A stretch of DNA of 64,000 nucleotides, taken from positions 124,001-188,000 of the forward strand of contig NZ_BCVP01000005.1 in the NCBI RefSeq assembly GCF_001591805.1, in the 5' to 3' direction. The position numbers were made by a program, and so were the translations under genes. Positions 19,960-31,738 of this stretch are shown piece by piece (within the stretch, counting starts at the first letter, position 1; each line of letters opens with the position of its first letter). The stretch comes from Neobacillus novalis NBRC 102450. Lineage in GTDB: Bacteria; Bacillota; Bacilli; Bacillales; Cytobacillaceae. Under the pieces are notes generated by a model that was not told the DNA's origin, ran no database searches, and worked only from the letters and a program-made list of their open reading frames with translations.

Positions 19960-20595
19960 CTATTTCACTTCTCTTACTACAATGCGGGCTCCTTCAACTT
20001 TAATTACTTTTACCCTGGCATCCTGTTCAATAAAGCCGCCTTCACTCACCACATCGATTCGTTCATGATTAATAATAACCGTTCCAGCCGGCCTTAAGAC
20101 CGTTAATGCTGTCCCCGTCTTCCCCAAAAGGTCTGTCCGGTTAATATTAGAAACATATCCATCCTCATTCTTAGTTGAATCAAACAGAACCATTTTACTA
20201 AACAGAACCAGTTTTTTATCAAAAACCTTAATCATACTAAAGAAAACGACGATAGAAATGATGATGGCAATTAAGATGGATACCCCCATTTGCATGGCAT
20301 CTTCTCCTGATAAAAAAAGACTTAAAATTAACGCAGCGACACCCAGTGTTCCTGCAATCGCACCAGGCAAAAAGAATTCTATAAAAATAAGAAGAATTCC
20401 TGCCACAAATAATACTAGCGCGCCCCATCCTGCAAGTCCAGCTTGAAAATGGCCATAAAAGAATAGTATTAATGCAAAGATCCCGATGAATCCAGCTATA
20501 CCAAACTTTGATGAAAAAAGTTCCATGACGATGCCAACCCCTGCAATCGTTAAGAGAACGGTTACAACAATCGGGTCAGTAAGAAATTCTATCAT
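19960..20595 (-). CDS. nfeD: NfeD family protein, short form without protease domain
   Basis: Membrane protein that works with flotillins. The preferred ATG at 20595, after GGGGGGG, gives 211 aa. Several membrane segments span residues 1-130 and a C-terminal OB-fold domain follows (GKTGTALTVLRPAGTVII). B. subtilis YqeZ is about twice as long and has an N-terminal ClpP-like serine-protease domain; nothing of that is visible upstream, where yqeY's terminator begins. This is therefore the short NfeD type rather than a broken long one. Confidence 0.88.
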   Translation of the reverse strand: MIEFLTDPIVVTVLLTIAGVGIVMELFSSKFGIAGFIGIFALILFFYGHFQAGLAGWGALVLFVAGILLIFIEFFLPGAIAGTLGVAALILSLFLSGEDAMQMGVSILIAIIISIVVFFSMIKVFDKKLVLFSKMVLFDSTKNEDGYVSNINRTDLLGKTGTALTVLRPAGTVIINHERIDVVSEGGFIEQDARVKVIKVEGARIVVREVK

Positions 20596-20689
20596 CAGTT
20601 GTCCCCCCCTTTTTTTTCTCTTTTTCAACTGACTGACATTAATACGTTTGAGCTCGAAAAAAGTTTCATTATATTTATTAATGTTAAAA

Positions 20690-20718
20690 GACCGCAGACT
20701 AGATTGCCTGCGGTCTCA
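20690..20718 (-). terminator. Intrinsic terminator after yqeY
   Basis: AGACCGCAGG and CTGCGGTCT pair around a short loop on the minus strand and are followed by TTTTAA. Confidence 0.8.
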
Positions 20719-20729
20719 GTGTCAGAATA

Positions 20730-21176
20730 CTATGAAAGGTGTTGTTGTACAAATTTATTTACAAGTGACCCGTCTGCTTTACCCTTTACTTTGGGCATAA
20801 TTGCAGCCATCACTTTTCCCATTTCCGCTTTTGATTTTGCACCGACTTCAGAAATTGTTTCTTTTACAATCTCTGATAATTCAGCTTCAGAAAGCTGTTT
20901 CGGTAAATACAGTTCGACGATTGCCAGCTCTGTATGCAACTTATCAACTAGATCTTGACGACCAGCCTTATCAAATTCATGGAGGGAGTCTTTGCGTTGT
21001 TTTACTTCGCGAGAAAGGATTGTTAGCTCTGTATCCTCGGAAAGCTCTTTTGTTCCAAGCCTGATGGCTTCATTTTGCAACGAAGCTTTCACCATCCGAA
21101 TGACGGAGAGTCTGTCTTTTTCCTTGTTTTTCATCGCTTGTTTCATATCATCATTTAAACGCTCGAGAAGACTCAT
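20730..21176 (-). CDS. yqeY: GatB/YqeY domain protein
   Basis: 148-aa helical protein related to the tail domain of GatB, the tRNA-dependent amidotransferase subunit. Its own role is uncertain; a tRNA link is inferred from the family. [28 protein letters not shown] and the C-terminal [21 protein letters not shown] are typical. It follows rpsU by 15 bases, the conserved rpsU–yqeY pair. Confidence 0.94.
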   Translation of the reverse strand: MSLLERLNDDMKQAMKNKEKDRLSVIRMVKASLQNEAIRLGTKELSEDTELTILSREVKQRKDSLHEFDKAGRQDLVDKLHTELAIVELYLPKQLSEAELSEIVKETISEVGAKSKAEMGKVMAAIMPKVKGKADGSLVNKFVQQHLS

Positions 21177-21191
21177 ATATTACACCCTCTC

Positions 21192-21365
21192 TTAAAACTT
21201 ACGTTTTCTAGCTGCTTCAGACTTTTTCTTACGTTTTACACTTGGCTTTTCATAGAATTCGCGCTTTCTTGCCTCTTGCAAAGTACCAGTTTTTGATACT
21301 GTACGTTTGAAGCGACGAAGAGCATCTTCAAGCGATTCGTTTTTACGAACGACGGTTTTAGACAT
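21192..21365 (-). CDS. rpsU: 30S ribosomal protein S21
   Basis: 57-aa highly basic ribosomal protein, starting [19 protein letters not shown] and ending [13 protein letters not shown]. The ATG at 21365 is preferred because GGAGGGAGGG lies just ahead of it; an upstream in-frame start would add eight residues. It forms the usual pair with yqeY. Confidence 0.97.
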   Translation of the reverse strand: MSKTVVRKNESLEDALRRFKRTVSKTGTLQEARKREFYEKPSVKRKKKSEAARKRKF

Positions 21366-21573
21366 TCTCTTTCCCTCCCTCCGAAACACAACACACTAAC
21401 ATTCAATCCATGTACCTTGCAATTATAATATAACCTTGAAACAAGGTCAACTGAAATTCTCTGTGTTAGAACGAGCTTTTCATTTTTTTATGCAAATTAT
21501 AGAAAAGCTTGTCTGAAAAATTGGCATGTCCTCCAGCATTTGACCATAGAATGAAGGGGAGGAGGCCTAAGAC

Positions 21574-22515
21574 ATGCTTTACACACTATTATTTCTTCTT
21601 TGTATTTTATTATTTATTTTTGGGATGACGATTATTAGGTTTGGGTTATTCAATTTGTCTGCGAATAAATTGAAGTCATGGCTGATCAAACTAACACGTA
21701 CACCATTAAAAGGTATGTTGACCGGAACGTTTATTACCGCGCTCCTGCAAAGCAGCACGGCTGTCATGGTCATTACCATTGGCTTAATTTCGGCTCGAAT
21801 TATGACCTTTCCTCAGTCAATCGGCATTATTCTCGGCACCAATATTGGCACTACTTTTAAAACAGAACTAATTACCTTTGATTTAGATGCGGTGCTAGTT
21901 CCTCTTGCCATTAGCGGAGCACTTCTTATTTTATTTAAAAATAAAAAGGCAAGAAGTATTGGCATGCTTTTATTTGGAATCGCCTCTGTTTTCACGGCAA
22001 TGAAAGGTTTCGAATTATTAGCGAAGCCGCTAACCACAATGGACCTTATCCATAAATTTATTTTATCGATTAATGATCATATTTTATTAAGCTTATTAAC
22101 AGGGACAGTGATTACGGCGATCATTCAATCAAGCACGGCGATGACTGGGATTGCGATGGGTTTTCTAACTGCCGGGCTGCTGCAGTTGGATGCCGGCATC
22201 GCGATTGTGCTTGGAGCTAATATCGGCACCTGTATTACAGCGGTTATTGCATCGATTGGCGGCGGAAAAGAATCTCGCTTGGCAGCCTTCGCCCATGTTT
22301 GGTTAAATGTATTCGGGGTCTTGCTGTTTATTCCGCTGATCCCGATACTCACTGATAACGCGGCATTACTTTCGAGTAAAAGGGATGTACAATTAGCGCA
22401 TATTAGTGTGATTTTTAATGTTGCCACTTCCCTGCTTGTTTTACCGTTTGCGACGAGGTTTGGTGAGATGATTTTATTTTTTCACGATCGGCGGCCTAAA
22501 CGGCCTGTATCATGA
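21574..22515 (+). CDS. yqeW: Na/Pi cotransporter family protein (YqeW)
   Basis: Integral membrane transporter of the PNaS family, predicted sodium-coupled phosphate uptake. About eight membrane segments; two inverted repeats each carry the signature QSSTA (in LLQSSTAVMV and IIQSSTAMTG). Length 313 aa fits the short Bacillus members without the PhoU-like tail. GGGGAGGAGG precedes the ATG. It is transcribed against its neighbours rpsU and deoC, as in B. subtilis. Confidence 0.93.
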   Translation: MLYTLLFLLCILLFIFGMTIIRFGLFNLSANKLKSWLIKLTRTPLKGMLTGTFITALLQSSTAVMVITIGLISARIMTFPQSIGIILGTNIGTTFKTELITFDLDAVLVPLAISGALLILFKNKKARSIGMLLFGIASVFTAMKGFELLAKPLTTMDLIHKFILSINDHILLSLLTGTVITAIIQSSTAMTGIAMGFLTAGLLQLDAGIAIVLGANIGTCITAVIASIGGGKESRLAAFAHVWLNVFGVLLFIPLIPILTDNAALLSSKRDVQLAHISVIFNVATSLLVLPFATRFGEMILFFHDRRPKRPVS

Positions 22516-22546
22516 GAAAAGACAGCAAAATTGCTGTCTTTTCTTT
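22513..22546. terminator. Bidirectional terminator between yqeW and deoC
   Basis: AGAAAAGACAGC and GCTGTCTTTTCT form a perfect stem around AAAATT, with T-rich sequence following on the plus strand. It lies right after the yqeW stop. Confidence 0.8.
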
Positions 22547-22598
22547 GTTATTGGGTACTGGATTTGCCTGAGCGTGCGGGATTGACATTAAATTTTTT

Positions 22599-23276
22599 TT
22601 AGTAATCAGAAGTCACGAGCATCCCATTTATGATTGCTACACTTGAGCTTGCTCCAATCCTCGTCGCTCCTGCCTCAATCATTTTTTGGGCATCCTCTGT
22701 GCTTCGTACACCACCGGAAGCTTTGACACCAATATCAGGCCCAACCGTTTTCCTCATAAGGGCAATGTCTTCAAAAGTTGCCCCGCCTGTTGAAAACCCG
22801 GTAGAAGTTTTTACATAATCTGCACCAGCTTTTACAGAAAGCTCACAGGCGCGAATTTTTTCTTCCTTCGTCAAAAGACTTGTTTCAATAATCACCTTAG
22901 TTAATGCCTTTCCCTTGGCTGCTTCGACAACAGCCCGGATATCGCGCTCCACCAGTTCATCATTGTGATCCTTGAGTGCCCCAATATTAATGACCATGTC
23001 TACTTCATCAGCACCATGTTCAATTGCATTTGTCGTTTCAAACGCTTTTGTTTCAGAAGTTGTTGCACCTAAAGGGAATCCAATAACCGTACAAACCTTG
23101 ACATCGCTGCCCTGTAATAATTCCTTTGCCGTTCTGACCCAAGTTGGGTTAATACATACGGAAAAGAATTTATTCTCCTTTGCTTCTTGACAGAGAGTTT
23201 CGATTTGTTCTTTTGTTGACTCCGGCTTTAGTAAAGTGTGATCAATCATTGCAGCAACATTTGTTTTAGTAGCCAT
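22599..23276 (-). CDS. deoC: Deoxyribose-phosphate aldolase
   Basis: Splits 2-deoxyribose-5-phosphate into glyceraldehyde-3-phosphate and acetaldehyde in deoxynucleoside breakdown. The Schiff-base lysine lies in [11 protein letters not shown] and the second active-site lysine in GVKASGGVR, both typical of class I DeoC. Length 225 aa is usual. It stands alone here, without the nucleoside transporter and phosphorylase genes found with deoC in other loci. Confidence 0.96.
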   Translation of the reverse strand: MATKTNVAAMIDHTLLKPESTKEQIETLCQEAKENKFFSVCINPTWVRTAKELLQGSDVKVCTVIGFPLGATTSETKAFETTNAIEHGADEVDMVINIGALKDHNDELVERDIRAVVEAAKGKALTKVIIETSLLTKEEKIRACELSVKAGADYVKTSTGFSTGGATFEDIALMRKTVGPDIGVKASGGVRSTEDAQKMIEAGATRIGASSSVAIINGMLVTSDY

Positions 23277-23426
23277 TTATTTCATGCTCCCTTCGATCTT
23301 AAGGTAAATTTGAATTTTTGGATCGATTGTTGCTACTTACTTTAAGTTTCCCTGAAATACATTAGAAACCTATAGTAAATTCATGTGGTTTGACCAAATT
23401 ATCCTAGGTTTTTAGGAGCGGAAAAG

Positions 23427-23548
23427 GTTTTGGCTAATTTTCGAGGTGTTTTGGCTATTTTTCATGGGTTTTGGCTACTTTCTTGAGAGTTTTGGCTATT
23501 TTTCCAAGAGTTTTGGCTATTTTTTCGAGGGTTTTGGATAATTAGACA
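23427..23548. repeat. Degenerate tandem repeat, six copies of about 21 bp
   Basis: Six units start with GTTTTGG at 23427, 23448, 23468, 23489, 23510 and 23531. The consensus is GTTTTGGCTATTTTTCNNGA; the last copy is decayed. It fills the middle of the 334-base gap between deoC and mtaB, which otherwise holds only AT-rich spacer and the mtaB terminator. No internal palindrome is evident. Confidence 0.85.
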
Positions 23549-23580
23549 ATTTTTCCCATAAAAAAACAACCCCAAAAACA

Positions 23581-23608
23581 AAAAAAGGACCCATAATAGG
23601 TCCTCTTT
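23581..23608 (-). terminator. Intrinsic terminator after mtaB
   Basis: AGAGGACC and GGTCCTTTT pair around TATTATG on the minus strand and run into TTTTTTTG. Confidence 0.85.
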
Positions 23609-23610
23609 CC

Positions 23611-24984
23611 TTAAATAGCCGCTTCTTCTTTATTAAAAACTTCTTCTTTTACCAATGAAGTATCTTCAACTACTCGAACAAATTGGCCTTCATTGTATGG
23701 GTAACCAGCTTTGATAATTTTCACTTTAACAATTTTACCAATCATCTCTTCCGTTGCTGGAAAGACAACTTTCAAGTAGTTATCAGTATAACCAACATAT
23801 AAACCAGAGTTTGCTTCATCCTTAAATTCCTCTTCTGGAATTACTTCTAATACTTCGTCTTCAAAAAGTGTGGCGTATTCCTTTGCCAGTTGATCAGAAA
23901 GAGAAATTAAGCGGTGAACCCGTTCATTTTTCACTTCTTCATCCACTTGATCTTCCATCCGTGCAGCAGGTGTTCCTGTACGCTTTGAATAAGGGAATAC
24001 ATGGAGCTCAGAAAATTTATGATCGTTAATAAAATTGTACGTTTCCATAAATTCCTCTTCGGTTTCGCCAGGGAATCCAACAATCACATCAGAAGTAACC
24101 GCAAGACCTGGAAGCACTTCTTTCAGGCGCTCTAGTCTCTCCCCAAAGAATTCCATCGTATATTTGCGGCGCATTCTTTTTAAAACGGTATTGGACCCAG
24201 ATTGCAATGGGATATGCAAATGACGGACAACAATATTTGAATGCTTAATTACCTCAATCACTTCATCGGTAATTTGACTCGCTTCAATTGATGAAATGCG
24301 GAGGCGTTCTAGCCCGTTTACACCCGCTTCTAACTCTCGAAGGAGCATCGCCAGATTATAATCCTTCATGTCTTCACCATAACCGCCTGTATGAATACCT
24401 GTTAGGACGATTTCTTTGTAGCCTGCATCCACTAGCTGCTGTGCTTGGCGGATAACCTCTTTAGGATCACGCGATCTCATTAAGCCGCGGGCCCAAGGGA
24501 TGATGCAGAAGGTACAAAAATTGTTACAGCCCTCTTGAATTTTTAACGATGCTCGTGTTCTGTCAGTAAAAGCAGGAACATCAAGCTCCTCATAAACGCG
24601 ATTTTTCATAATATTGCCGACGCCATTAATCGGCTGGCGCTCAAGCTTATATTGTTCAATATAGTCGAGCATTTTCACACGATCCTGTGTGCCGACAACA
24701 ATATCTACACCAGGAATCGCCATAATTTCCGCAGGCGAAGTTTGCGCATAACAGCCAGTAACGCAGATAACTGCATCAGGATTTTTCCTGACTGCACGCC
24801 GGATAACCTGACGGCTTTTTTTATCGCCAGTATTTGTTACTGTACAGGTATTAATAATATAAACGTCGGAAATTGACTCAAACTCGACCCGATCGTAGCC
24901 TTCTTGTTTAAACAACTGCCAGATAGCTTCAGTTTCATAATGATTCACCTTGCATCCAAGTGTATGAAACGCGACTGTTGCCAT
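23611..24984 (-). CDS. mtaB: tRNA t6A37 methylthiotransferase MtaB
   Basis: Radical-SAM enzyme that converts t6A37 to ms2t6A in tRNAs. The N-terminal MTTase domain has the cluster-binding cysteines in FHTLGCKVN, NTCTVTN and VTGCYAQ. The radical-SAM motif is CNNFCTFC near residue 151, and a TRAM domain closes the protein. Length 457 aa is standard. The start follows GAGGTGAGG. It is in the prmA–rsmE–mtaB order downstream of dnaJ, seven bases from rsmE. Confidence 0.97.
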   Translation of the reverse strand: MATVAFHTLGCKVNHYETEAIWQLFKQEGYDRVEFESISDVYIINTCTVTNTGDKKSRQVIRRAVRKNPDAVICVTGCYAQTSPAEIMAIPGVDIVVGTQDRVKMLDYIEQYKLERQPINGVGNIMKNRVYEELDVPAFTDRTRASLKIQEGCNNFCTFCIIPWARGLMRSRDPKEVIRQAQQLVDAGYKEIVLTGIHTGGYGEDMKDYNLAMLLRELEAGVNGLERLRISSIEASQITDEVIEVIKHSNIVVRHLHIPLQSGSNTVLKRMRRKYTMEFFGERLERLKEVLPGLAVTSDVIVGFPGETEEEFMETYNFINDHKFSELHVFPYSKRTGTPAARMEDQVDEEVKNERVHRLISLSDQLAKEYATLFEDEVLEVIPEEEFKDEANSGLYVGYTDNYLKVVFPATEEMIGKIVKVKIIKAGYPYNEGQFVRVVEDTSLVKEEVFNKEEAAI

Positions 24985-24991
24985 TGTATCC

Positions 24992-25741
24992 TCACCTCAA
25001 TAATTCAAAATGATAGGAAATGGCCGAAAGTGCATAGAGCGGGGCCGTTTCCGTTCTTAAAATCCGCGGGCCTAACCCGCATAGACCAAAACCATGTTCC
25101 TTTAATTGCTGGACCTCTTCATTCGCTAAGCCGCCTTCAGGTCCAAAAACCAAAAGCAATGACTCACCTTTGTTCATTTTTTTGAGAGTTGAGGAAAAAA
25201 CGGAAATTTCGCCATTTCTACTCTCATCCTCAAAGGCAGCTAATTTATAATCAAAACCCCTACTTTTCCCTAATAGCGCTTTAAAGTTCATCGGGTTCAT
25301 AATTTCCGGCATCATAGCACGATGAGATTGTTCAGCAGCTTCTTTGGCAATTTTTTGCCATCTCTCTATTTTCTTGGCTGCCTTTTTTTCATCCCATTTT
25401 ACAACTGAGCGAGCAGCAGAAAATGGGAAAAACTGATGTGCCCCAAGTTCCGTTCCTTTTTGGATAATCCATTCGAGCTTGTCCCCTTTTGGGAGCCCGC
25501 TGGCAATCGTTATTGAAATTGGAAGCTCAGAAATCTCTTCTTTCCATTGTACAACGTCTGCAACGACACTTTCATCGGTAATTTCTGCAAGCCTGCATAT
25601 GGCCTGTTTCCCTTCCGGGTCAACACAAATGATTTGATCGCCAATTTGCATTCGCATAACCTTGACGATATGATGACGGTCTTCTTCGCCAATGATAAAA
25701 CAATCCTCATTTGCTCGGTGTTTAACAAAGTAGCGTTGCAC
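24992..25741 (-). CDS. rsmE: 16S rRNA (uracil1498-N3)-methyltransferase RsmE
   Basis: SPOUT-class methyltransferase acting on 16S rRNA. An N-terminal PUA-like part (MQRYFVKHRANED) precedes the knotted SAM-binding domain with LLLVFGPEGGL and LGPRILRTETAPLYAL, both diagnostic. Length 249 aa is usual. The start codon is GTG, eight bases after GAGGG. A terminator after prmA suggests partial uncoupling from it. Confidence 0.95.
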   Translation of the reverse strand: MQRYFVKHRANEDCFIIGEEDRHHIVKVMRMQIGDQIICVDPEGKQAICRLAEITDESVVADVVQWKEEISELPISITIASGLPKGDKLEWIIQKGTELGAHQFFPFSAARSVVKWDEKKAAKKIERWQKIAKEAAEQSHRAMMPEIMNPMNFKALLGKSRGFDYKLAAFEDESRNGEISVFSSTLKKMNKGESLLLVFGPEGGLANEEVQQLKEHGFGLCGLGPRILRTETAPLYALSAISYHFELLR

Positions 25742-25806
25742 ACTTTTGCACCCTCTCTAAAACATTTTACTCCTTATTTTACTAAAAAATTTTCAATTTG
25801 GGAAAT

Positions 25807-25833
25807 GAAAAAAAGGGGATCTTCTCCCCTTTA
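25807..25833 (-). terminator. Intrinsic terminator after prmA
   Basis: AAAGGGGAGAAGATCCCCTTT folds into a short GC stem and is followed by a T-run on the minus strand. Confidence 0.75.
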
Positions 25834-25841
25834 TTCCATCA

Positions 25842-26783
25842 TTATTTCCGTTTGGCAATAATTGCAACCCAGTCTTCCATTAAAATCGTTTCGGTTATAT
25901 CAAAACCAGCAGCAACTAGTGCATCTTTAACCTGGTCTTTCTTCTGCTGAATAATTCCCGACGCAATGAAAGACCCACCTGGCTTCACAACTCGGGCAAC
26001 ATCGTCCGTAAACCGTAAAATAACTTCGGCTAGTATATTAGCAACTACCACATCGGCAGAGTTTTCCTCGACACCCTCTAAAAGGTTGTTCTGGGAAATC
26101 GTTACATTTTCGCTTACTTTATTAAGCTTGATATTGAGTTTTGCCGTGGTTACCGCAACTTCATCAAGGTCATAGGCTCTGACATCTTTCGCACCAAGCT
26201 GTGCTGCCGCAATGCTCAATACCCCAGAACCAGTCCCGACATCAATTACTCTGTCACCTTGACGGACAGTTCTCTCAAGGGCTTGAATACACATCACTGT
26301 TGTTGGGTGTGTTCCCGTTCCAAATGCCATACCAGGGTCTAATTCGATAATTAATTCATCGCTGCTGACAGGCTCATAAATCTCCCATGTCGGTACAATC
26401 GTGAATTTTTCAGAAATTTTCACAGGGTAATAGTATTTCTTCCAAGCTGTTGCCCATTCTTCTTCGTTCACTTCACTAATGGTTACGTGGTTTTTGCCAA
26501 TATCAATATCATAAATAATTAAATTATTGATGGATTCCTTAATGGCATCTACCGTTTCACCTAGGAAGCTGTTAACTGGCAGGTAGGCTTTAACAATAAC
26601 CCCTTCTTGCGGGTAATCATCTGGATTAAGTTGGTAAATCTCTCCGAATTGATCTTCCCTTTCCTTTGTCAGTTCAAAAGGATCTTCAATAACTACACCG
26701 CTCGCTCCAGCTTCATGCAAGATATGAGAAATAGGTTCAATTGCCTCATTTGTTGTGTGAATACTGATTTCGGACCATTTCAT
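25842..26783 (-). CDS. prmA: Ribosomal protein L11 methyltransferase
   Basis: SAM-dependent methyltransferase modifying ribosomal protein L11. The N-terminal substrate-binding domain begins [14 protein letters not shown]. The methyltransferase core shows [14 protein letters not shown], then [16 protein letters not shown], and the NPP-like block VVANILAEV. Length 313 aa is typical. It lies 18 bases after dnaJ in the class I heat-shock operon, the usual Bacillus order. Confidence 0.97.
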   Translation of the reverse strand: MKWSEISIHTTNEAIEPISHILHEAGASGVVIEDPFELTKEREDQFGEIYQLNPDDYPQEGVIVKAYLPVNSFLGETVDAIKESINNLIIYDIDIGKNHVTISEVNEEEWATAWKKYYYPVKISEKFTIVPTWEIYEPVSSDELIIELDPGMAFGTGTHPTTVMCIQALERTVRQGDRVIDVGTGSGVLSIAAAQLGAKDVRAYDLDEVAVTTAKLNIKLNKVSENVTISQNNLLEGVEENSADVVVANILAEVILRFTDDVARVVKPGGSFIASGIIQQKKDQVKDALVAAGFDITETILMEDWVAIIAKRK

Positions 26784-26800
26784 CCTACCAACTCCAATCC

Positions 26801-27934
26801 TTACTCGCTTTTAAAGGCACGTTTTACTTTTGAGAAAAAACTTTCTTCATGCTCACCAATTGGCGAAGAGCCGCTTAGCTCGGCGAATTCTCTTAGAAGC
26901 TGCTTTTGTTTGTCTGAAAGCTTGGTTGGGGTAATAATGCGAACGAGTATATACTGATCCCCTACACCATATCCGCGGACATTAGGAACTCCCTTCCCTT
27001 TCAAGCGGAACTTTTTGCCCGTCTGTGTTCCAGCTGGGACTTTTAGCTTCACTTTTCCATGAAGAGTCGGCACTTCGATTTCGTCACCCAAGGATGCTTG
27101 GGCAAATGTGATTGGCATTTCACAATAAATATCATCGCCATCTCGTTCAAAAAACTCATGCGCACGTACTTGGAAAACAACGTAAAGGTCACCTGCTGGA
27201 CCGCCGTTCATTCCTGCTTCCCCTTGACCAGCCATCCGAAGCTGCTGTCCATCATCAATCCCGGCAGGAATCTTGACATGTATCTTCTTGCGCTTTTTCA
27301 CTTTCCCGGCGCCGCCGCAAGTGGAACATTTATGTTTAATTTCTTTCCCTGTTCCATTACAGTGATGACAGGTACGACGGTTAACAATCCTGCCAAATGG
27401 GGTATTTTGTTCTACGTTTAGCTGTCCGGTTCCATGACAGTGCTGACACGTCTCAGGCTTGGTTCCCGGCTTAGCTCCCGATCCGCTGCAAGTTTCACAT
27501 GTTTCTTCACGTGGAATTTCAATATCTGTTTCTTTGCCAAACGCTGCTTCTTCAAAAGAAACGGTCATCGTGTATTGAAGGTCTGCACCCTGCCTTGGCG
27601 CATTTGGATCACGTCGTCTCGAACCGCCGCCGCCACCGCCAAAAAAGGTATTAAAGATATCTTCAAACCCGCTAAAGCCGCCGCCAAAATCTCCGCCGCC
27701 GCCAAAGCCTTGATTTGGATCGGTATGGCCAAACTGGTCATAATGGGCCTTCTTTTGATCATCGCTTAACACTTCATATGCTTCTGTAATTTCCTTGAAT
27801 TTATCTGCCGCATCTGGCTCTTTATTAATATCTGGATGATATTGTTTAGAAAGTTTTCGATAGGCTTTTTTTATTTCATCCTTTGAAGCGCTCTTATTAA
27901 TCCCAAGCACCTCATAGTAATCTCGTTTACTCAT
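26801..27934 (-). CDS. dnaJ: Chaperone DnaJ
   Basis: Hsp40 co-chaperone that stimulates the ATPase of DnaK. J domain with YHPDIN near residue 34, a G/F-rich stretch (residues 72-110), four zinc repeats ([32 protein letters not shown]) and the C-terminal substrate domains. From the ATG at 27934, which follows GGGAGTGG, the protein is 377 aa; an upstream in-frame start would add eight unusual residues. A terminator-like hairpin separates it from dnaK. Confidence 0.98.
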   Translation of the reverse strand: MSKRDYYEVLGINKSASKDEIKKAYRKLSKQYHPDINKEPDAADKFKEITEAYEVLSDDQKKAHYDQFGHTDPNQGFGGGGDFGGGFSGFEDIFNTFFGGGGGGSRRRDPNAPRQGADLQYTMTVSFEEAAFGKETDIEIPREETCETCSGSGAKPGTKPETCQHCHGTGQLNVEQNTPFGRIVNRRTCHHCNGTGKEIKHKCSTCGGAGKVKKRKKIHVKIPAGIDDGQQLRMAGQGEAGMNGGPAGDLYVVFQVRAHEFFERDGDDIYCEMPITFAQASLGDEIEVPTLHGKVKLKVPAGTQTGKKFRLKGKGVPNVRGYGVGDQYILVRIITPTKLSDKQKQLLREFAELSGSSPIGEHEESFFSKVKRAFKSE

Positions 27935-27997
27935 GATTACCACTCCCGAATCTGTCACATAAAGATTATTCTAACACCGATAATGATGCTATTGCAA

Positions 27998-28036
27998 TAA
28001 AAAAGCCAAAGCAGATAAACTGACTTTGGCTTTTTC
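27998..28036 (-). terminator. Terminator-like hairpin between dnaK and dnaJ
   Basis: AAAAAGCCAAAG and CTTTGGCTTTTTT pair around 12 bases and end in a T-run. Placed inside the heat-shock operon, it probably lowers dnaJ expression relative to dnaK. Confidence 0.82.
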
Positions 28037-28051
28037 ATTTTTCACAGCCGA

Positions 28052-29902
<1,851 letters not shown>

Positions 29903-29920
29903 CTAAAAAAATATGTAGAA

Positions 29921-30520
29921 TTATTGATTTACTTTAACCATTGTTGGGCGAATAACCCGATCCTTTAATATATACCCTTTTTGAAATTCATCAGTGACAA
30001 TGTTGGAGCCGAAATTCTCATCTTCTCCCTGCATCACAGCTTGGTGCTGATGGGGATCAAACTCTTTCCCAACCGCTTCAATCTGCTCAACGCCTTCTTT
30101 CTTCAGGGCATCTAACAAATTGCGGTAAACCATGTCCATGCCTTGCAGCACAGACTTTGTTTGTTCATTGTCTGCTTCCAAATTCATTGCCCTTTCAAAA
30201 TTGTCTAATGCAGGCAATAAATCTGTTATTAGGTTTTGAGCTCTATATTTTTCGCCAGCCTCTTGATCCAATCTAGTTCGGCGACGGAAATTATCAAAAT
30301 CTGCTTGAAGTCTTAGGTAACGATTTTCTGCTTCCGCTAACTTCCCCTGTAGCTGTTGAATTTCTTCGAGCTGTTCTTCGACGGGATCAACAATAGTCTG
30401 TGCTGTTGTTTCATTCTCATCAAATACAGGCTCAGCTGTTTTTTCTTCAGTAAGTTCAACATTATCAGTATTTTCAGTTTCTGCTTCTTCATTAATGGTG
30501 TTGTTATTCTCAATTGTCAA
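29921..30520 (-). CDS. grpE: Nucleotide exchange factor GrpE
   Basis: Releases ADP from DnaK. The acidic, disordered N-terminus (to about residue 55) leads to the long coiled coil and the beta domain with [10 protein letters not shown]. The TTG at 30520 is chosen because GGGAGGTGAG stands six bases ahead of it and gives 199 aa beginning [11 protein letters not shown] longer reading from 30598 would prepend a sequence with no family likeness. It lies between hrcA and dnaK. Confidence 0.95.
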   Translation of the reverse strand: MTIENNNTINEEAETENTDNVELTEEKTAEPVFDENETTAQTIVDPVEEQLEEIQQLQGKLAEAENRYLRLQADFDNFRRRTRLDQEAGEKYRAQNLITDLLPALDNFERAMNLEADNEQTKSVLQGMDMVYRNLLDALKKEGVEQIEAVGKEFDPHQHQAVMQGEDENFGSNIVTDEFQKGYILKDRVIRPTMVKVNQ

Positions 30521-30619
30521 CTTACTCACCTCCCTTAAAGCGTTAGGTTTAATATTAAGATTTCCATGGAAAAGGGGGTAAAATAAGCAAGTATTCACCC
30601 TTACTCAATATTACCCGTG

Positions 30620-31654
30620 TTAATTATTTTGATACAGCTTGGTTAACACATCTGTTAAATCCTTGCTTAAGAATTGCAGCAAGCTAATGACACGTGAATA
30701 TTCCATTCTTGTAGGCCCAAGGATTGCTATCGTACCCAATTTTTCTTGACCTACCGAATACGTAGCGGTAATTAAGCTGCAATTTTCCATTGCACGATTA
30801 TTATTTTCCCGGCCAATTTTCACATGGATCCCTGCTGAATTTTTTCTAATTAAATTGTAAATCCACTCTTCTTGGTCAATCATCATTAATAGACTGCGAA
30901 TTTTCGAAATGTCATGAAATTCCGGCTGACTTAACATATTGGTTTTTCCGCCAAAAAAGAGCTTTTCATGGATTGGCATTTTCAAGGAATCGGCAATCGT
31001 ATGGAGCATTAAATCATAATTATGGATATGCTGCCTTAAGAGCATCGCGACTTCCTTGTAAATCTTATCGTTTAAATCATCGAGAGGTACTCCTGCTAAA
31101 CGGTCGTTTAAAATATTGACCGTTTTTTCCAAATCACCGGCATCCACCGAAGCAGGTATCGAAAACGTTCGATTTTCGACATGACCTGTGTCCGTAACAA
31201 AAATGGCAACTGCGGTTTCTTTGTTTAACGGAATAATTTGGATTCTTTTTAACTTATTGATACTTACGGCCGGCCCTAGGACGATCGAAGTATAATTGGT
31301 TAAATCGGATAAAATCTTCGCTGATCTTTGAATAATTTTTTCGAACTCAAAAATTTTCTCAGCAAAAATGGATTGTATGATAGAAACATCCTGCTGATTT
31401 AAAACCTGAGGCGACAATAAATGATCAACATAATACCGATACCCTTTTTCAGATGGAACACGCCCTGAAGAGGTATGCGTCTTTTCAATAAACCCCAAAT
31501 CTTCAAGGTCGGACATTTCATTGCGAATTGTTGCTGAACTGAAGGAGATTTCCTCCTTTTTCGACAAGCTTCTTGAGCCGACAGGTTGGGCAGATCGAAT
31601 AAAGTCATCAACAATTACCTGAAGAATTAACAATTGACGATCTGTTAACAACAT
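30620..31654 (-). CDS. hrcA: Heat-inducible transcription repressor HrcA
   Basis: Repressor of class I heat-shock genes that binds CIRCE and depends on GroEL for activity. The N-terminal winged helix ([17 protein letters not shown] … [13 protein letters not shown]) is followed by a GAF-like dimerisation domain. Length 344 aa is usual. It is the first gene of its own regulon; the CIRCE element lies 13 bases ahead of the start codon, in the transcript leader. Confidence 0.98.
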   Translation of the reverse strand: MLLTDRQLLILQVIVDDFIRSAQPVGSRSLSKKEEISFSSATIRNEMSDLEDLGFIEKTHTSSGRVPSEKGYRYYVDHLLSPQVLNQQDVSIIQSIFAEKIFEFEKIIQRSAKILSDLTNYTSIVLGPAVSINKLKRIQIIPLNKETAVAIFVTDTGHVENRTFSIPASVDAGDLEKTVNILNDRLAGVPLDDLNDKIYKEVAMLLRQHIHNYDLMLHTIADSLKMPIHEKLFFGGKTNMLSQPEFHDISKIRSLLMMIDQEEWIYNLIRKNSAGIHVKIGRENNNRAMENCSLITATYSVGQEKLGTIAILGPTRMEYSRVISLLQFLSKDLTDVLTKLYQNN

Positions 31655-31666
31655 TCATCACCTCTG

Positions 31667-31693
31667 TTAGCACTCCTTGTTGCCGAGTGCTAA
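31667..31693. promoter_or_regulatory. CIRCE operator (HrcA binding site)
   Basis: A perfect inverted repeat with arms TTAGCACTC (31667-31675) and GAGTGCTAA (31685-31693) and a nine-base spacer, exactly the CIRCE consensus. It controls the hrcA–grpE–dnaK–dnaJ operon. No second copy occurs in the window. Confidence 0.97.
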
Positions 31694-31705
31694 TTATATT
31701 AATAA

Positions 31706-31733
31706 ATTATCAAAAAAGGGGGGATGGTGTCAA
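31706..31733 (-). promoter_or_regulatory. SigA-type promoter of the hrcA operon
   Basis: On the minus strand TTGACA (31728-31733) and GATAAT (31706-31711) are 16 bases apart. The start of transcription then falls just upstream of CIRCE. Confidence 0.7.
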
Positions 31734-31738
31734 TAATT

